Shown: positions 51,966-64,000 of the stretch, piece by piece | How positions within the stretch are numbered: the first letter of the stretch is position 1 | Layout of the letters: each line of letters begins with the position of its first letter | Assembly (NCBI GenBank): GCA_026874595.1 | Contig: CM049310.1 | Span: 16,532,058 to 16,596,057, forward strand | DNA length: 64,000 bases | Reading direction: 5' to 3' | DNA from: Sipunculus nudus | Lineage: Eukaryota > Annelida > Sipuncula > Golfingiida > Sipunculidae | The notes under the pieces: model-generated | Databases searched by the model: none | Told to the model about the DNA's origin: nothing | The model's input: the letters and a program-made list of their open reading frames with translations, nothing else | Program-made: the position numbers and the translations under genes

Positions 51966-54380
51966 AAACATTATGACAGCATAGTAGATGACAACATGAA
52001 TAATAATTAATAGCCATAAATCTCAAGATGTATAAAATTTATTAACCTAAACACGCATAATAAGTACTTTTATAAACAATATATACAGTTAAAGAGATGA
52101 AACTGTGAATCATATACAAAAATTGATAAATCCCATCTATATTATGCTGCATCAATGTCAATTAACAATACTTTGTCCCACATCCATAGCTTAGACAATG
52201 GACGAACAATATTCTTTCACAAACAATCCCTTTTACTTGCATATGAAATAATGTGTATGATCATTCAATGTGTCATCATATAACAGACACACTAATCTTA
52301 TAACTGTCATTTCAAAATCAGGTTTGGTCTATTAAAGCTTGAGCTCTAGTTGTAGTACTTAATCTAATTTAAATCAAATAGTTCTTGAATTAACTGCTTG
52401 ATGACAGGTTATGGGACAAGCCAGGTACTTTATCCGATTCAGTGAGATGACATGAAATAAACAGTGCCATCTATCACTACTTGCTGTAAACAAGGGCTTA
52501 CAGTTACATGTGAGATTTGTTCATCTCTATATTTTATATCCATACAACCAGTCTGTGACTTTCAATTTTTATTTATTTTTCTATGTCACACATAAATTTG
52601 TAGGAATTTAAAAGAACCAATTTCATTTACATAACCATAATCATAATCATATTTGATATGATTAATCATATAAGGCATATTGCAGATTATGTGCCAAACT
52701 TAAGTTTTAGCACACAAAACACTGTAGAAACAGACTCATGTGATAGTCAAAACATCTGTAGACATATTGTTAACAAGAGGTCAATTAATCACCTAGTTTT
52801 TATAGCTATCTCAAATAGCATTACTCTAATATGAATTTCCTTAATAATCAAATAACACCATCATGTTTGTTGAAATTCCCTGATGTTTCACTGACCTTGA
52901 GAATTTATTTCTGACTACTAACAAACCTGAATTAACATCTCATGTACATTATCCATACCTGTGGCCTCTATTAAATACTGATATTAAAAACAAGCAAGTT
53001 TGTGGAATTTTTGTCCCTCTATTCTGCCTCTTGTTATTTTAAGCTTCCTGTGACTTTCATGCTTGTCTTCTAAATATGTTTTAGTTTTTATTTTTCCTGA
53101 AGATGTCTCCACATGCCAAAGTGCCTGTGTTTTAGTTTTCATTGTCCCCTGAAGATGTCTCCACATGTCAACATTTTTGTTGTGAATTGGGAACAAAAGG
53201 GAAAATTTTGTTTTAAAAACAGCTGGTAATAGTAAATTTTCAGACAGACACTCAAAAACCAATCCCACCCAAGTTATGCATGAGAGCTATCAGCAATCAG
53301 TTTAGGAAAATTATTGCATGGAAATGAAAACCTGACAGACAAACAGAGGGACAGACAAATCCAAATCAATGTCCCACAAAACCGCTGAACAATAATAATA
53401 GCTCCTTTATGTTACCTGCCAATCAAAGATTGATATTGAAAATAATAGCCCCTTTTATAATATCTACCAATAATGAAGAAGAATTTCCACTCATTTGATG
53501 TCCCTTTGGATCATAATCATCAAATTCAAATTTTGTGCACACATCAAATAACAATATATAGTTCTGGTTATATTCTGTAGGTAACATGTAACACATTACT
53601 CTTTGAATAGTCCTCTACTGAAGTTTCACCGTAAAACACAGACCAGCTTGCTGCTACCATTTTTTCCATTCTGGGATTGTTGTGATCTTTGATCTTTTTT
53701 TTTGGCTTTTACTGACATTGGTACAAAATTAACAGTCTTCAATGCTTACAACAAAATACTCCCTTTGCAAGTTGTCTAAAAAGTATTTTGTGACTGTGCA
53801 GCAACAAATGGACCACCTTATCAACTGTTAACTTTTGAAAAACATTAACAACCAAATTTTCCTGCCAAAAGAAGTTATTTTTAATAGAAGTCTACACTAA
53901 CAGTCAAACAGAATCTCTATTGCAGCCATATAGTAACCCCATAGACTATGTTAACATTCTGCTGCCAGAAACCTTTATGTTAGGTTAACTGTAACTTTTC
54001 AACTATGTTAACAATGGAACACTATTGCTGTGAGAAGTATAATGTGAACAGCTGATACTATCAGCCAATAACTCCCCTTAGGAAGCACCTACAATGACTG
54101 CTCTGCAACACATAAATAACATTAACATCTTGCTACTTGTCCTTTGGACACTTGGCTGTGCTAGCATCCAAATGCCCCTGCTGCCAGCAGTCTGCTATGC
54201 CAGGTGTATTGTAAATAATGAACCACATTAGATTTTGTGGGGAATGCTCCAAGGAGATCAGAGGCAGACACACTCTCATTGCTGCAAGAAGATGTAATGA
54301 CAATTATCAACTTGCAATGCTGATACAGACAAAAGTAATTTGAAATTTTCCATTTCTTTAAATAAATTCATGACACATGC
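51966..54380. other. AT-rich DNA left of the Tc1/mariner-type element
   Basis: It may lie in the TAF5L-like gene or beyond its 3' end. At 53074-53180 a 60-bp segment (TTTTAGTTTT...GAAGATGTCTCCACATG) is directly duplicated. No exon was recognised. Confidence 0.4.
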
Positions 54381-54382
54381 TA

Positions 54383-56387
54383 CCGTAAAAGTCGTTGCAG
54401 AAGTCGCGACTTGTACTAGGAAATCGAATTCTAAAAACTAGAATTTTCTAGCAAAGTCGGGGTGCGACTTGTAAAACGTACTAATCCCGTTTCTGTCAGC
54501 TTTCCCGGTACATGGAACGACGTCAGTTGAGCGATAATCGGCAATACCTTTAAACAGTGCTTTGTGAAACGTCTTTCCCCAATAATTTACACTTTTAACC
54601 ATCTCTTATGCTTTATATTTTTTGAACTGACGAAATTTTCATTTTATTAACATTAAATGCAAATTTTAAATTTGCCCAGTTCAAGACCTACCCGTTCTGA
54701 CAAGTCGCCATTCAAGTGACACTTCCTAATCTGCGTTACTATTATATCGTGAGTCAATTTGACGCATATACCAGTCTGCCGCTCTTTGATGTACATTTTC
54801 TTTCCGTTTAACTATATGGGTATGCTTTCCATAATGAAAAACTCGCGGTTCCATATCCGTTTATGCATGTAAAATTGCGTCACATTAAAGCTTGATCCAC
54901 CACACATACGTCGTGAATTCTTTTGCCTGCCCGGTTGATCGCTGAATACCAGCTGACCTTTGAAGCCGTGTAGCGGAAGTTCAAGCCCCGGGTCACCCGT
55001 GCAATGACCTTTACATCCCCATGTCAACTAAGCCTTCCGTGACTGATATCCACAATTATAAACTCTCATATTAAGAACCATTAGGTCACTGTCACCATCT
55101 CGTGGTTCTCAAGCGTTTTGGATAACAATGTTATAACTTTCACGTGAGCTACAAATATACGATTTGCTTCGAGTGTTACCCGTGTCTCTTTCAGGACGAC
55201 CGTATGCCCAACAATATGGTGGCAACCATGCATTACGGTCAATCGTGCGTTGACGTATTCGTGATTTTTTTAATCAAGACATTAATCGATATAATGAAAT
55301 AACAAACACCATATAGGTATATATTTTATTTACTTAAAATGCCACATACGCACCTAAATTTCACGGGAACCGGCACCGTTTGGTGTCATGACGGATCTGG
55401 TTCAACACGGCTGAGTTTGCCATACATCCAAGCCACTTGAATATAATCACTGATAACGATGGAAATTGGGTTTTCCAGATATTATCAAAGAAAAATAAAT
55501 CATTAGTCTCAGTAAATATAATATCTGTAAATTCAATTATGTTTATTTTACGTTAACTGACCGGTCAATAAAGCGTTCATTATCCCCCTGTTGGATGACA
55601 TGTATTTCAGTGATTTCAGTAATACCGTGCATGTGCCGCGCCTAGATGGTAAGTTGTAACACTTAATTGAAGGGATAATAAATTCAGTTTTAGAGCCCAT
55701 TTAAGAAATTAGGTGAATAAATTCAAACTGAATTATTCTTTCCATCTTTCAGTTGTCTTAAGTCAGTTCAAATCATGCCCAATGCGACGGATTGGGACTC
55801 GTCAAGCGTACGCAAACTAATCATAGTCTAATGAATCCACCCTACGTTTGACGATCTTTAACAATTTAAAGAGTTGCTCGATTGTGATAGTATTTTGCCT
55901 CAGCCTCTTTTAGTTTATTAATACAGTCCTTTAACTTGATATTTGCATTCTAATGTTACTTAACCTAGTAAGAAACGGCGACAATGACATCGTTTCACAG
56001 CACAAAATGTTATCCGACGCAGCTGACTTTGGCACTGTACAAATCTTACCTGACAATTGAAACCCGACTTTATATGTTAAGATTCTGTTGTTATTCCTTA
56101 AATATAAGCATTGTATTAAAGCTGTCCAATTATTTTTACGTTTAAATGGTTTATCTAGTTTATATACCACAAAAGTACTACGGGGACGTTGGTTGTAGTC
56201 TTGCATCGCAAGGAATGATACTCAAATTCCAAAAGTATCAGGTGGTAGGGACGCCTCCGAAGTCTGGGTGCGACCTATATTATGGACTTTTCCTGAAACT
56301 AAACTTGAACGGCTATTCCCCAGGGGGATCCCAAAAGTCAGGGTGCGACTTGTAATAAGGATGCGACTTCTGCAACGACTTTTACGG
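54383..56387. mobile_element. Tc1/mariner-type element with CCGTAAAAGTCGTTGCAGAA termini
   Basis: CCGTAAAAGTCGTTGCAGAA at 54383 is mirrored exactly at 56387, and both ends are flanked by TA. Inside each end GGTGCGACTTGTA motifs recur (about 54467, 56268 and 56341). The 2.0-kb interior has no recognisable DDE transposase, so it is probably non-autonomous or decayed. It lies downstream of the TAF5L-like exons. Confidence 0.8.
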
Positions 56388-56389
56388 TA

Positions 56390-57602
56390 ACAAATACAAT
56401 TTATTACTTACAGAAAATATGTACAACTTTTGTATATCTCATGTTGGTTTATCATATGACCTTACAGAACTTTACTCACAATTACTGCTATAAGTATTTT
56501 ATTTTGTTAAGGAAAAGGGGGTCAATGCTTTAATCAATTATTGATAGTAACAAATGAGATTTTAATTATTCTTCTTATTATTAATTGATGGACCTAGGGT
56601 GTCTGTAGGTCAAATACAATTTAATTCACAAATCCTGACGCTACAAAATATTAATTTCTGACATTCACTTTTTACAAAACTCATATTAAAAACCATATTA
56701 TGATTTATTCTGTTTATAAACTATATGCAGTATCCTTAATGGCAGATTATTGCAAAAGCTATACTTACACATTGCTTGTAGTTGTTGCTTTCCTTACATC
56801 CCATACCCTTATCACACAGTCAAGTCCACCTGTAAAACAAACATGTGTGGAGCTTAACATCAGTACCATATATAAAGTGTAAAGAATTTCTCTGTAACAG
56901 AGAAACTCGAGGTTGTAACACTTTACACACTTACAGCATTCACTATAATGTCAGCTTATGACAAGTTTTGTCTTTAAAATCTTTGAAATCTGTAAAAACA
57001 AATTATTTTTTCTTGCAATGTGGCAGCAACTGTGGTTGGTGTTCTGTTAACAAGGGTTTTTAATTCACAAATTCATAAAGAGTACCCTCAACTACACAGG
57101 TAAACAGCCATATTTATACTAGAGCCTTTTTGGCTACTCATATATGTTAACTATGCTGACAGCATCAAAAGAGATTTATAATATTAATATAAACATATAT
57201 TTCATTTACAAGTTAATGAAAGAGGCTAAGACTGATATTATCCAAAAGATCAGACTTTTTGTTTTATCAGTAAATAATGAACTTGTAAGGATTTCCACTT
57301 GTTCATTGTTCACTTAAATTCTCACCAAATATTTTGATGTTAACATGCATATGAATAATTTAATTACATTGGATTTAGTATGTCTAGGTTACAGCATGGT
57401 AAGATCAAGAAAATAGAACCATGCAAAAAACTACAAACCTTAAATTTTAACCACAAAATTATGACTCCAACTACAGACACACAACACATTATCTCTTACA
57501 GGGATGTGAGCTGGTTCTATAAATACAAAAGCCTGCAGCCTTGTCTGGGCTGCAAAAATTTTGAGATTTTCTTTTTGGTGTCTTCCTAGGTCAGTGAATT
57601 AC
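56390..57602. other. Presumed intron or 3' region of the TAF5L-like gene
   Basis: AT-rich; no further WD40 exon could be recognised. A short palindrome, AATTTCTCTGTAACAGAGAAAC, sits near 56884-56905. Confidence 0.35.
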
Positions 57603-58962
57603 CTGAGGCGAGGAGTGAGCTATCCTTGCTGAAGCTGAGAGAATATACTGTGTCTGTGTGACCTTTCAGGTCCTTGAGTAGAGTGCCTGCACTCAGATCC
57701 CAAACCTTAACTCTCCTGTCTTCTCCTAAAATTACACAACACATTCACAGTTGCTGTGCCATGTCTGTAAACAAAATTATATGGTAGAAATAACATTGAC
57801 TAGGCACCTGTTATAAGTATGAATTGAAAAAGTACAATTATGAAAACTTTTGTCAGTATTAAAGCTGTTATGTGCTAGTCTTGTGCTAATCAATGCAGAT
57901 GTTAGCTGCAGGTTATGCTATGGACAACATGTGGCACTGCAAGAGTTATTCTACTTCTTAAGTACTTCTAAACCATGTCTTGTGCTGTCATCTGGTGGCA
58001 GATTGATAAATCAAGAGCAGAGACAATAGTTCTGGTTTTATATCAATTCTTATTTCACTCAAGCCTTTTCCCAAATACATAATTTACTGATTCTTGAGGC
58101 TATCTGGTCAATAACTGTTGGCTTATAAAACTGATGGAATAGCAGGCATGTTGAACTTCCCAGTCAATATCTTCTCTTGTCAGTTTCAGATAGCTGCTGG
58201 CCTTTTCACTTTTATGGAATATTAAAATTTAATTTGTGCCAGTTTCTAAGTACTTCAGCTCAGCTTACTTGTCATTTACAAATCACTGTATAACCTCAAT
58301 TACCTGAGGATGCTAAATATTGGCCATTTGGTGAGAATGCTAATGCCAGGACTCCAGCACGATGACCGTGGAACAGTCGCACTGCTTTACCTTCCTGGAT
58401 ACTCCACAGGCGGACACTGCGGTCAGCGCCACCTGTTGCCATATAGCTGCTATTGGGATGGAACTGTATACACTGGAAACAAATAGAAACCAAATCATCA
58501 GAAGCTGAAATCAACTTTGAAATTAATCAATCATATTTAAGATTACATCCATTATGCTTTGATAAGATGTTACTCTATAATTAATAAATTATCGTTATCA
58601 TTACTGTGGAATGTAATTTTGATATGTTACATTACTCTTGAAATTTACAGTCATTGCTCAGGTGTGTTTCTAGTTAATACTTACAACAGATTGTAGGTTC
58701 TACTCAATTGAGGTAACAAAGCAAATGATACCCATTTCAAATTAAAATCATTTCTGTTTTTACTTGAAAAAACTGTTTTTATCCACATTACATAGCTACT
58801 GTATAGAAAATATATCATGAACTAACAAGACAGGATAATCTGATGCTTACATTGACATCACTATTGTGACCTATGTATGTGCGGAGGGGATAGACTCGGT
58901 CTGTGCACCATAGTTTGGCAGTTTTGTCGTGAGATACTGTTGCAAAATTACTACTGACTAGG
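57603..58962 (-). CDS. TAF5L: TAF5L-like WD40-repeat protein (three internal exons)
   Basis: Exons on the minus strand are 58962-58851, 58472-58304 and 57725-57603, in phase (2, 0, 1, 1) with clean AG and GT borders. Together they give about 134 residues of consecutive WD40 blades: [10 protein letters not shown]...GHNSDVN, then [20 protein letters not shown]...[20 protein letters not shown], then [19 protein letters not shown]...[10 protein letters not shown]. The DRVYPLR segment before the GH dipeptide and the E-D-x-R-x-K-x-WDL blade are closer to my memory of vertebrate TAF5L (a SAGA/PCAF complex subunit, about 590 aa) than of TAF5 (TFIID), but TAF5 cannot be excluded without alignment. The N-terminal exons should lie to the right, beyond the satellite array, and the C-terminal blades to the left; I did not find either. 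If so, a long satellite array sits in its intron. Confidence 0.82.
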
Positions 58963-59262
58963 CTGAAAACAGAAAAAAAAATACTTCAGTATTTCCTCTA
59001 AACAAATACTCCCCATATCATCATTAAACATTATAACATAACAAAAATTATCTATTAATAAAATTAATAACAGCTTTCAACAAGTGACCCATGGGTCATG
59101 ACGCTCAGCTGACTGGGAAGAGATTCACAAAAGGAAATTTTATCACCAGAATGGTAGTATATACCCATTCAACTGAAGCATCAAACAGATTAACCAACAG
59201 GTCAAGATTTAGTCTGTAATTATATATCTCAAAAATAAAGAAAAATGTGTAAACTTTTAAAA

Positions 59263-60430
59263 CTAGAATACGGGTAACCGACAAGTGACTACATGTATCT
59301 GCCAAAATCGGATAGTGAGGCATGGATTGAGTGGCAAGGGGAAATAGAGTGAGGTATGTTGCATATTAGCATGGATGTCTGCAGCCTAAATGTGTATGTA
59401 GGTTGTGCCACCTACCACAAATCCAGAAATCTGTCCAAGTTGTATACACCTGCAAAATTTTAGGCAGAAAAGTCAAACCACTACATGTATATGAGCGATT
59501 TTTGCCCATGGCAGACAAACAGACAAACACCGTGCAAAAATCTTTGCAGGTAACCCCTCCAGTTTTGTGTATGATAAAGACCTATGTGAGATCTAAACAC
59601 ATGCACAATTTTGGCCCAATCGGTCAAATGGTTCCTGAGATATGAGCTTGGATGTGTCCAGCGTTAACTAGAATGTAGGTGGCGCCACCTGTCATAAAAT
59701 CAAGAAAGCTGTCCACGATGTATAAACCTGCAAAATTTTAGGCAGTTATGTCGAACCACTACAGAGAAATGAGTAATTTTAGGCCATGGCAGACTAACAG
59801 ACAGACGCTGTGCAAACATTGTTACAGGTGGCGCCACCATTTTTTGTGTATGTTACAGAGCTATCAAAGGGCTACATTTGTATAAATTTTATTTCCTGAT
59901 CGGTCAAACGGTTCCCGAGATATAAGCTTGGATGTCATCAGCGTGAACGTGAACATAGGTGGCGCCACCTGTCATAAAATCAAGAAAGCTATCCTGGATG
60001 TATACACATGACGAATTTCAGGTGAATTAGTCAATTCACTGCAGAGATATGAGTGATTTTAACCCAAGGCAGATGAACAGATGGACACTGTGCAAACATG
60101 GTTACAGGTGGCGCCACCATTTTTTGTGTATGTTATAAAGCAATCCAAGGGCTACATTTGTATCAATTTTATTTCCTGATCGGTCAAACGGTTCCCGAGA
60201 TATGAGGGTTTATGAGTGGAAACAGACCCACAAATGGACACTGGATAGAGAGGAAAGGTCAGAGGTCAATGCAAATTGGTTAGGCACCAGTTCACATGTG
60301 ACCCGATAATAGGTGTAAGTTTGGGAAAAATTGGTCCATTAGTCTCTGAGGAGCTCTCTGGAAACGAACGCCGCCACGGCGGAGGAACTCGGTAAAAAAC
60401 ATAGTATCCGCAAAACTTCGTTTTGGCGGA
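59263..60430 (-). mobile_element. Non-autonomous Helitron-like element, copy B
   Basis: Read on the minus strand it begins TCCGCCAAAACGAAGTTTTG after an A (60431-60432) and ends CCCGTATTCTAG before a T, the same ends as copy A. The interior holds about three repeat units with GGTGGCGCCACC, CATAAAATCAAGAAAGCT, ATGAGTGATTTTA and TTGTGTATGTTA. The GCC-rich segment and TCAGAGGTCAATG...GGCACCAGTTCACATGT match the left part of copy A in inverse. Confidence 0.65.
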
Positions 60431-60435
60431 TACAA

Positions 60436-63400
60436 AAATACAGGTGGCTCCACCAGTCTGCAGAAACTAATAAAAACACTTAATGGTCAATATCCATGCA
60501 AAAAATCATGGTGATCTCTGCATTAGTTGTTCAGATACTTCAGTTTTTGTATCAAATTGTCCATTATTCTGAGGGATACTTCGGAGTCCTATAGCTTGAA
60601 GGATATGGGTAACAGAGACCTAATTTCAAGTTTCCACAGGCACCTTTCATGGGCCTCCTTGCATGACAAGAATGAAGATTCTAGGTCCAGTTGTTGCGAT
60701 TTGTATCCTGTTGACAGATAACCACATCTTTAAAGGTCTCAAAAAAAAAGAAAAAAATTCGTAAAAATTTGAAAAAAAAATAGAGGTGGCACACCCAGTC
60801 TGCAGAAACTGATGGAACAGCTCATGATCAATATGTATGCCAAAAATCATGACCATCAGTGTTGTAGTTATTGAAATACTGCAGTTTTTGTATCAAATTT
60901 TCCATTATTCATGGGGGGGGGGGTATTTTGGACCCATACAGCTTAAAGAATATAGGTAACAGAGACCTAATTTCAAGTTTCCATGGAGACTTTTCATGGG
61001 TCTCCCTGTGTGTCAAGAATGAAGATTCTTGGTCCAGTTTTTATGATTTGTGCCCTGTTAACAGATGTTCATATCTTTAAAGGTCTCAAAAATACAGAAA
61101 AATTTCGTAAAAAAAACCGAACAAATACAGGTGGTGCCACCAGTCTGCAGAAACTTATGAAACACTCCATGATCAATATCCATGCAAACAATTATGGTTA
61201 TCTCTGCATTAGTTGTTCAGATACTTTAGCTTTTGTATCAAACTTTCCATTATTCTGAGCTGTACTTTGGAGTGCCATAGCTCAAAGGATATGGGTAACA
61301 GAGACCAAATTTCAGGTTTCCATGGAGACTTATCATGGGTCTCTCTGTGTGTCAAGAACGAAGATTCTAGTTCCAGTTGTTACGATTTGTACCTTGTTGA
61401 CAGATAACTACATCCTTAAAGGTCTCAAAAATGGAGAAAACAATTCGTGAACATTGAAAAATACAGGTGGCGCCACCAGTCTGCACAAACTGATGAAACA
61501 TCTCATGATCAATATGTATGCCGAAAATCATGACCATCAGTCAAGTAGTTAATGAGATATTGAAGTTTTTGTATGAAATTTTTGACTTTTCTGGGGGGTA
61601 CTTTGGGGCCACATAGCTCGAAGGATATGGGTAACAGAGACCAAATTTCAGGTTTCCATGGAGACTTATCATGGGTCTCCCTGTGTGTCAAGAACGAAGA
61701 TTCTAGGTCCAGTCGTTACGATTTGTACCCTGTTGACAGATAACTACATCCTTAAAGGTCTCAAAAATGGAGAAAACAATTCGTGAACATTGAAAAATAC
61801 AGGTGGCGCCACCAGTCTGCAGGAACTGATCAAACATCTCATGATCAATATGTATGCCAAAAATGAAGACCATCAGTGATGTAGTTATTGAGATATTGAA
61901 GTTTTTGTATGAAATTTTTTACTATTCTGGGGGGTACTTTTGGGCCCGATAGCTCAAAGGATATGGGTAACAGAGACCTAATTTCTGGTTTCCAAGGAGA
62001 TTTTTCATGGACCTCTCAGTGTGTCAAGAATTAAGTTTTCTTAGTCCAGTCTTTATGATTTGTGCCTTGTTAACAGATGTTCACATTTTTAAAGGTCTCA
62101 AAAATAGAGAAAAAAATTCGTAAAAAATCGAAAAATACAGGTGGCGCCACTAGTCTGCAGGAAGTGATGTAACTTCTCATAATCAATATGTATGCCAAAA
62201 ATCATGACCATCAGTCAAGTAGTTAATGAGATATTGAAGTTTTTGTATGAAATTTTTGACTTTTCTGGGGGGTACTTTGGGGCCACATAGCTCGAAGGAT
62301 ATGGGTAACAGAGACCAAATTTCAGGTTTCCATGGAGACTTATCATGGGTCTCCCTGTGTGTCAAGAACGAAGATTCTAGGTCCAGTCGTTACGATTTGT
62401 ACCCTGTTAACAGATAACTACATCCTTAAAGGTCTCAAAAATGGAGAAAACAATTTGTGAACATTGAAAAATACAGGTGGCGCCACCAGTCTGCACAAAC
62501 TGATGAAACATCTCATGATCAATGTGTATGTCGAAAATCATGACCATCAGTGATGTAGTTAATGAGATATTGTGGTTTTTGTATGAAATTTTTGACTATT
62601 CTGGGGGGTAATTTTGGGCCCCATAGCTCGAAGGATATGGGTAACAGAGACCTAATTTCTGGTTTCCATGGAGACTTTTCATAGGTCTCTCAGTGTGTCG
62701 AAAATGAAGATTCTAGGTCCAGTCGTTACGATTTGTGCCACGTTAACAGATGACAGCATCCTCAAAGGTCTCAAAAATAGAGGAAAAAATTGTAAAAAAT
62801 CGAACAGTACAGGTGGCGCCACCAGTCTGCAGGAACTGATCGAACATCTCATGATCAATATGTTTGCCAAAAATGAAGACCATCAGTGATGTAGTTATTG
62901 AGATATTGAAGTTTTTGTATGAAATTTTTTACTATTCTGGGGGGTACTTTGGGGCCCGATAGCTCAAAGGATATGGGTAACAGAGACCTAATTTCTGGTT
63001 TCCAAGGAGGTTTTTCATGGACCTCTCAGTGTGTCAAGAATGAAGATTCTAAGTCCAGTCTTTATGATTTGTGCCTTGTTAACAGATGTTCACATTTTTA
63101 AAGGTCTCAAAAATAGAGAAAAAAATTCGTAAAAAATCGAAAAATACAGGTGGCGCCACCAGTCTGCAGGAAGTGATGTAACATCTCTCGATCAATATGT
63201 ATGCCAAAAATCATGACCATCAGTCAAGTAGTTAATGAGATATTGAAGTTTTTGTATGAAATTTTTGACTTTTCTGGGGGGTACTTTGGGGCCACATAGC
63301 TCGAAGGATATGGGTAATAGAGACCAAATTTCAGGTTTCCATGGAGACTTATCATGGGTCTCCCTGTGTGTCAAGAACGAAGATTCTAGGTCCAGTCGTT

Positions 63401-64000
63401 ACGATTTGTACCCTGTTGACAGATAACTACATCCTTAAAGGTCTCAAAAATGGAGAAAACAATTCGTGAACATTGAAAAATACAGGTGGCGCCACCAGTC
63501 TGCACAAACTGATGAAACATCTCATGATCAATATGTATGTCGAAAATCATGACCATCAGTGATGTAGTTAATGAGATATTGAAGTTTTTGTATGAAATTT
63601 TTGACTATTCTGGGGGGTAATTTTGGGCCCCATAGCTCGAAGGATATGGGTAACAGAGACCTAATTTCTGGTTTCCATGGAGACTTTTCATAGGTCTCTC
63701 AGTGTGTCGAAAATGAAGATTCTAGGTCCAGTCGTTCCGATTTGTGCCACGCTAACAGATGACAGCATCCTCAAAGGTCTCAAAAATAGAGGAAAAAATC
63801 GTAAAAAATCAAACAGTACAGGTGGCGCCACCAGTCTGCAGGAACTGATCGAACATCTCATGATCAATATGTATGCCAAAAATCATGACCATCAGTCAAG
63901 TAGTTAATGAGATATTGAAGTTTTTGTATGAAATTTTTGACTTTTCTGGGGGGTACTTTGGGGCCACATAGCTCGAAGGATATGGGAAATAGAGACCAAA
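60436..64000 (+). repeat. ~336-bp satellite array with 1009-bp higher-order repeat
   Basis: The core GGTGGCGCCACC or a variant starts at 60443, 60785, 61130, 61466, 61802, 62140, 62476, 62812, 63149, 63485 and 63821: spacings 342, 345, then 336-338. From 62140 onward positions repeat at exactly 1009 bp (62140/63149, 62476/63485, 62812/63821), a three-monomer higher-order unit with nearly identical sequence. The first three monomers are more diverged. Short open frames here repeat with the satellite and are not genes. Confidence 0.95.

Larger units (their letters stand above)
59079..64000 (+). mobile_element. Satellite-family element (copy 4), left terminus plus expanded array, runs off the window
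   Basis: The left terminus AACAAGTGACCCATGGGTCA then GACGCTCAGCTGA lies at 59079-59112. A Helitron-like element (59263-60430) interrupts it, and the ~336-bp satellite begins just after, at about 60436. No right hairpin terminus is reached before the window ends. Treating these as one element is inference from the layout of copies 1-3. Confidence 0.55.

Noticed and set aside
52984-53268. Minus-strand 94-aa frame with repeated KTKTQALWHVETSSGKIKTK
   Set aside because: The similarity is due to a 60-bp direct duplication; no domain, and it does not continue the WD40 exons.
61509-63907. Repeated near-identical 60-76-aa reading frames (for example MTHRETHDKSPWKPE...) at 674- and 1009-bp spacing
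   Set aside because: They follow the satellite period, occur on both strands and lack start or splice context; they are by-products of the array.

Overview
The window is AT-rich animal DNA with long introns, many (TA)n/(GA)n microsatellites and a dense load of DNA transposons, Helitron-like elements and satellite arrays. The gene content (a C8orf34-type RIIa protein, a granulin-like cysteine-rich secreted protein, a tetraspanin and a TAF5L-type WD40 protein) with canonical GT-AG introns indicates a bilaterian metazoan. The repeat style and a short, CC-rich granulin-like gene fit a lophotrochozoan, perhaps a mollusc, but this is inference. There is no sign of bacterial, organellar or CRISPR sequence.

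Four genes were reconstructed by reading splice sites. (1) A C8orf34-like gene on the minus strand: start codon at 7358, then exons at 6625-6711, 6186-6222 (37 bp) and 2417-2494; it runs off the left edge. (2) A complete six-exon gene on the plus strand, 16289-20185, for a 183-aa secreted granulin-like protein made largely of Cys-Cys pairs. (3) A complete seven-coding-exon tetraspanin on the minus strand, 34222-27451, 286 aa, with all four membrane segments and the CCG / PxSCC large-loop signature. (4) Three internal WD40 exons of a TAF5L-like gene on the minus strand (58962-57603); its other exons were not found here. All exon phases join cleanly. From 35 to 57.5 kb no gene was recognised.

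The rest is mostly mobile and repetitive DNA. Dated by target duplications or paired termini are: a composite element 2905-5363 with a 20-bp flanking duplication; a MULE-like element 8470-9916 with a 9-bp duplication; two Helitron-like copies (10191-11620 and, inverted, 59263-60430); a pogo/Tigger-type element 21390-23917; a hAT-like element 30732-32301 with an 8-bp duplication; and a Tc1/mariner-type element 54383-56387. There are tRNA-derived SINEs near 18.4-18.8 and 33.7 kb and a recent 0.8-kb tandem duplication at 24763-26408.

The most striking system is a family of satellite-carrying elements. Copies share a left terminus (ACCCATGGGTCATGACGCTC then AGCTGA), a right terminus forming a hairpin (AGCTCAG...CTGAGCT), and 10-bp sub-terminal inverted repeats (GCTCAGCTGA / TCAGCTGAGC). 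Some contain tandem arrays of a ~336-bp monomer centred on the palindrome GGTGGCGCCACC. The array from 60.4 kb to the window end shows a 1009-bp three-monomer higher-order repeat and appears to lie in an intron of the TAF5L-like gene. The same palindrome punctuates the different ~280-bp repeats inside the Helitron-like copies. This looks like a Helentron/HINE- or pearl-like mobile satellite caught at several stages of expansion.
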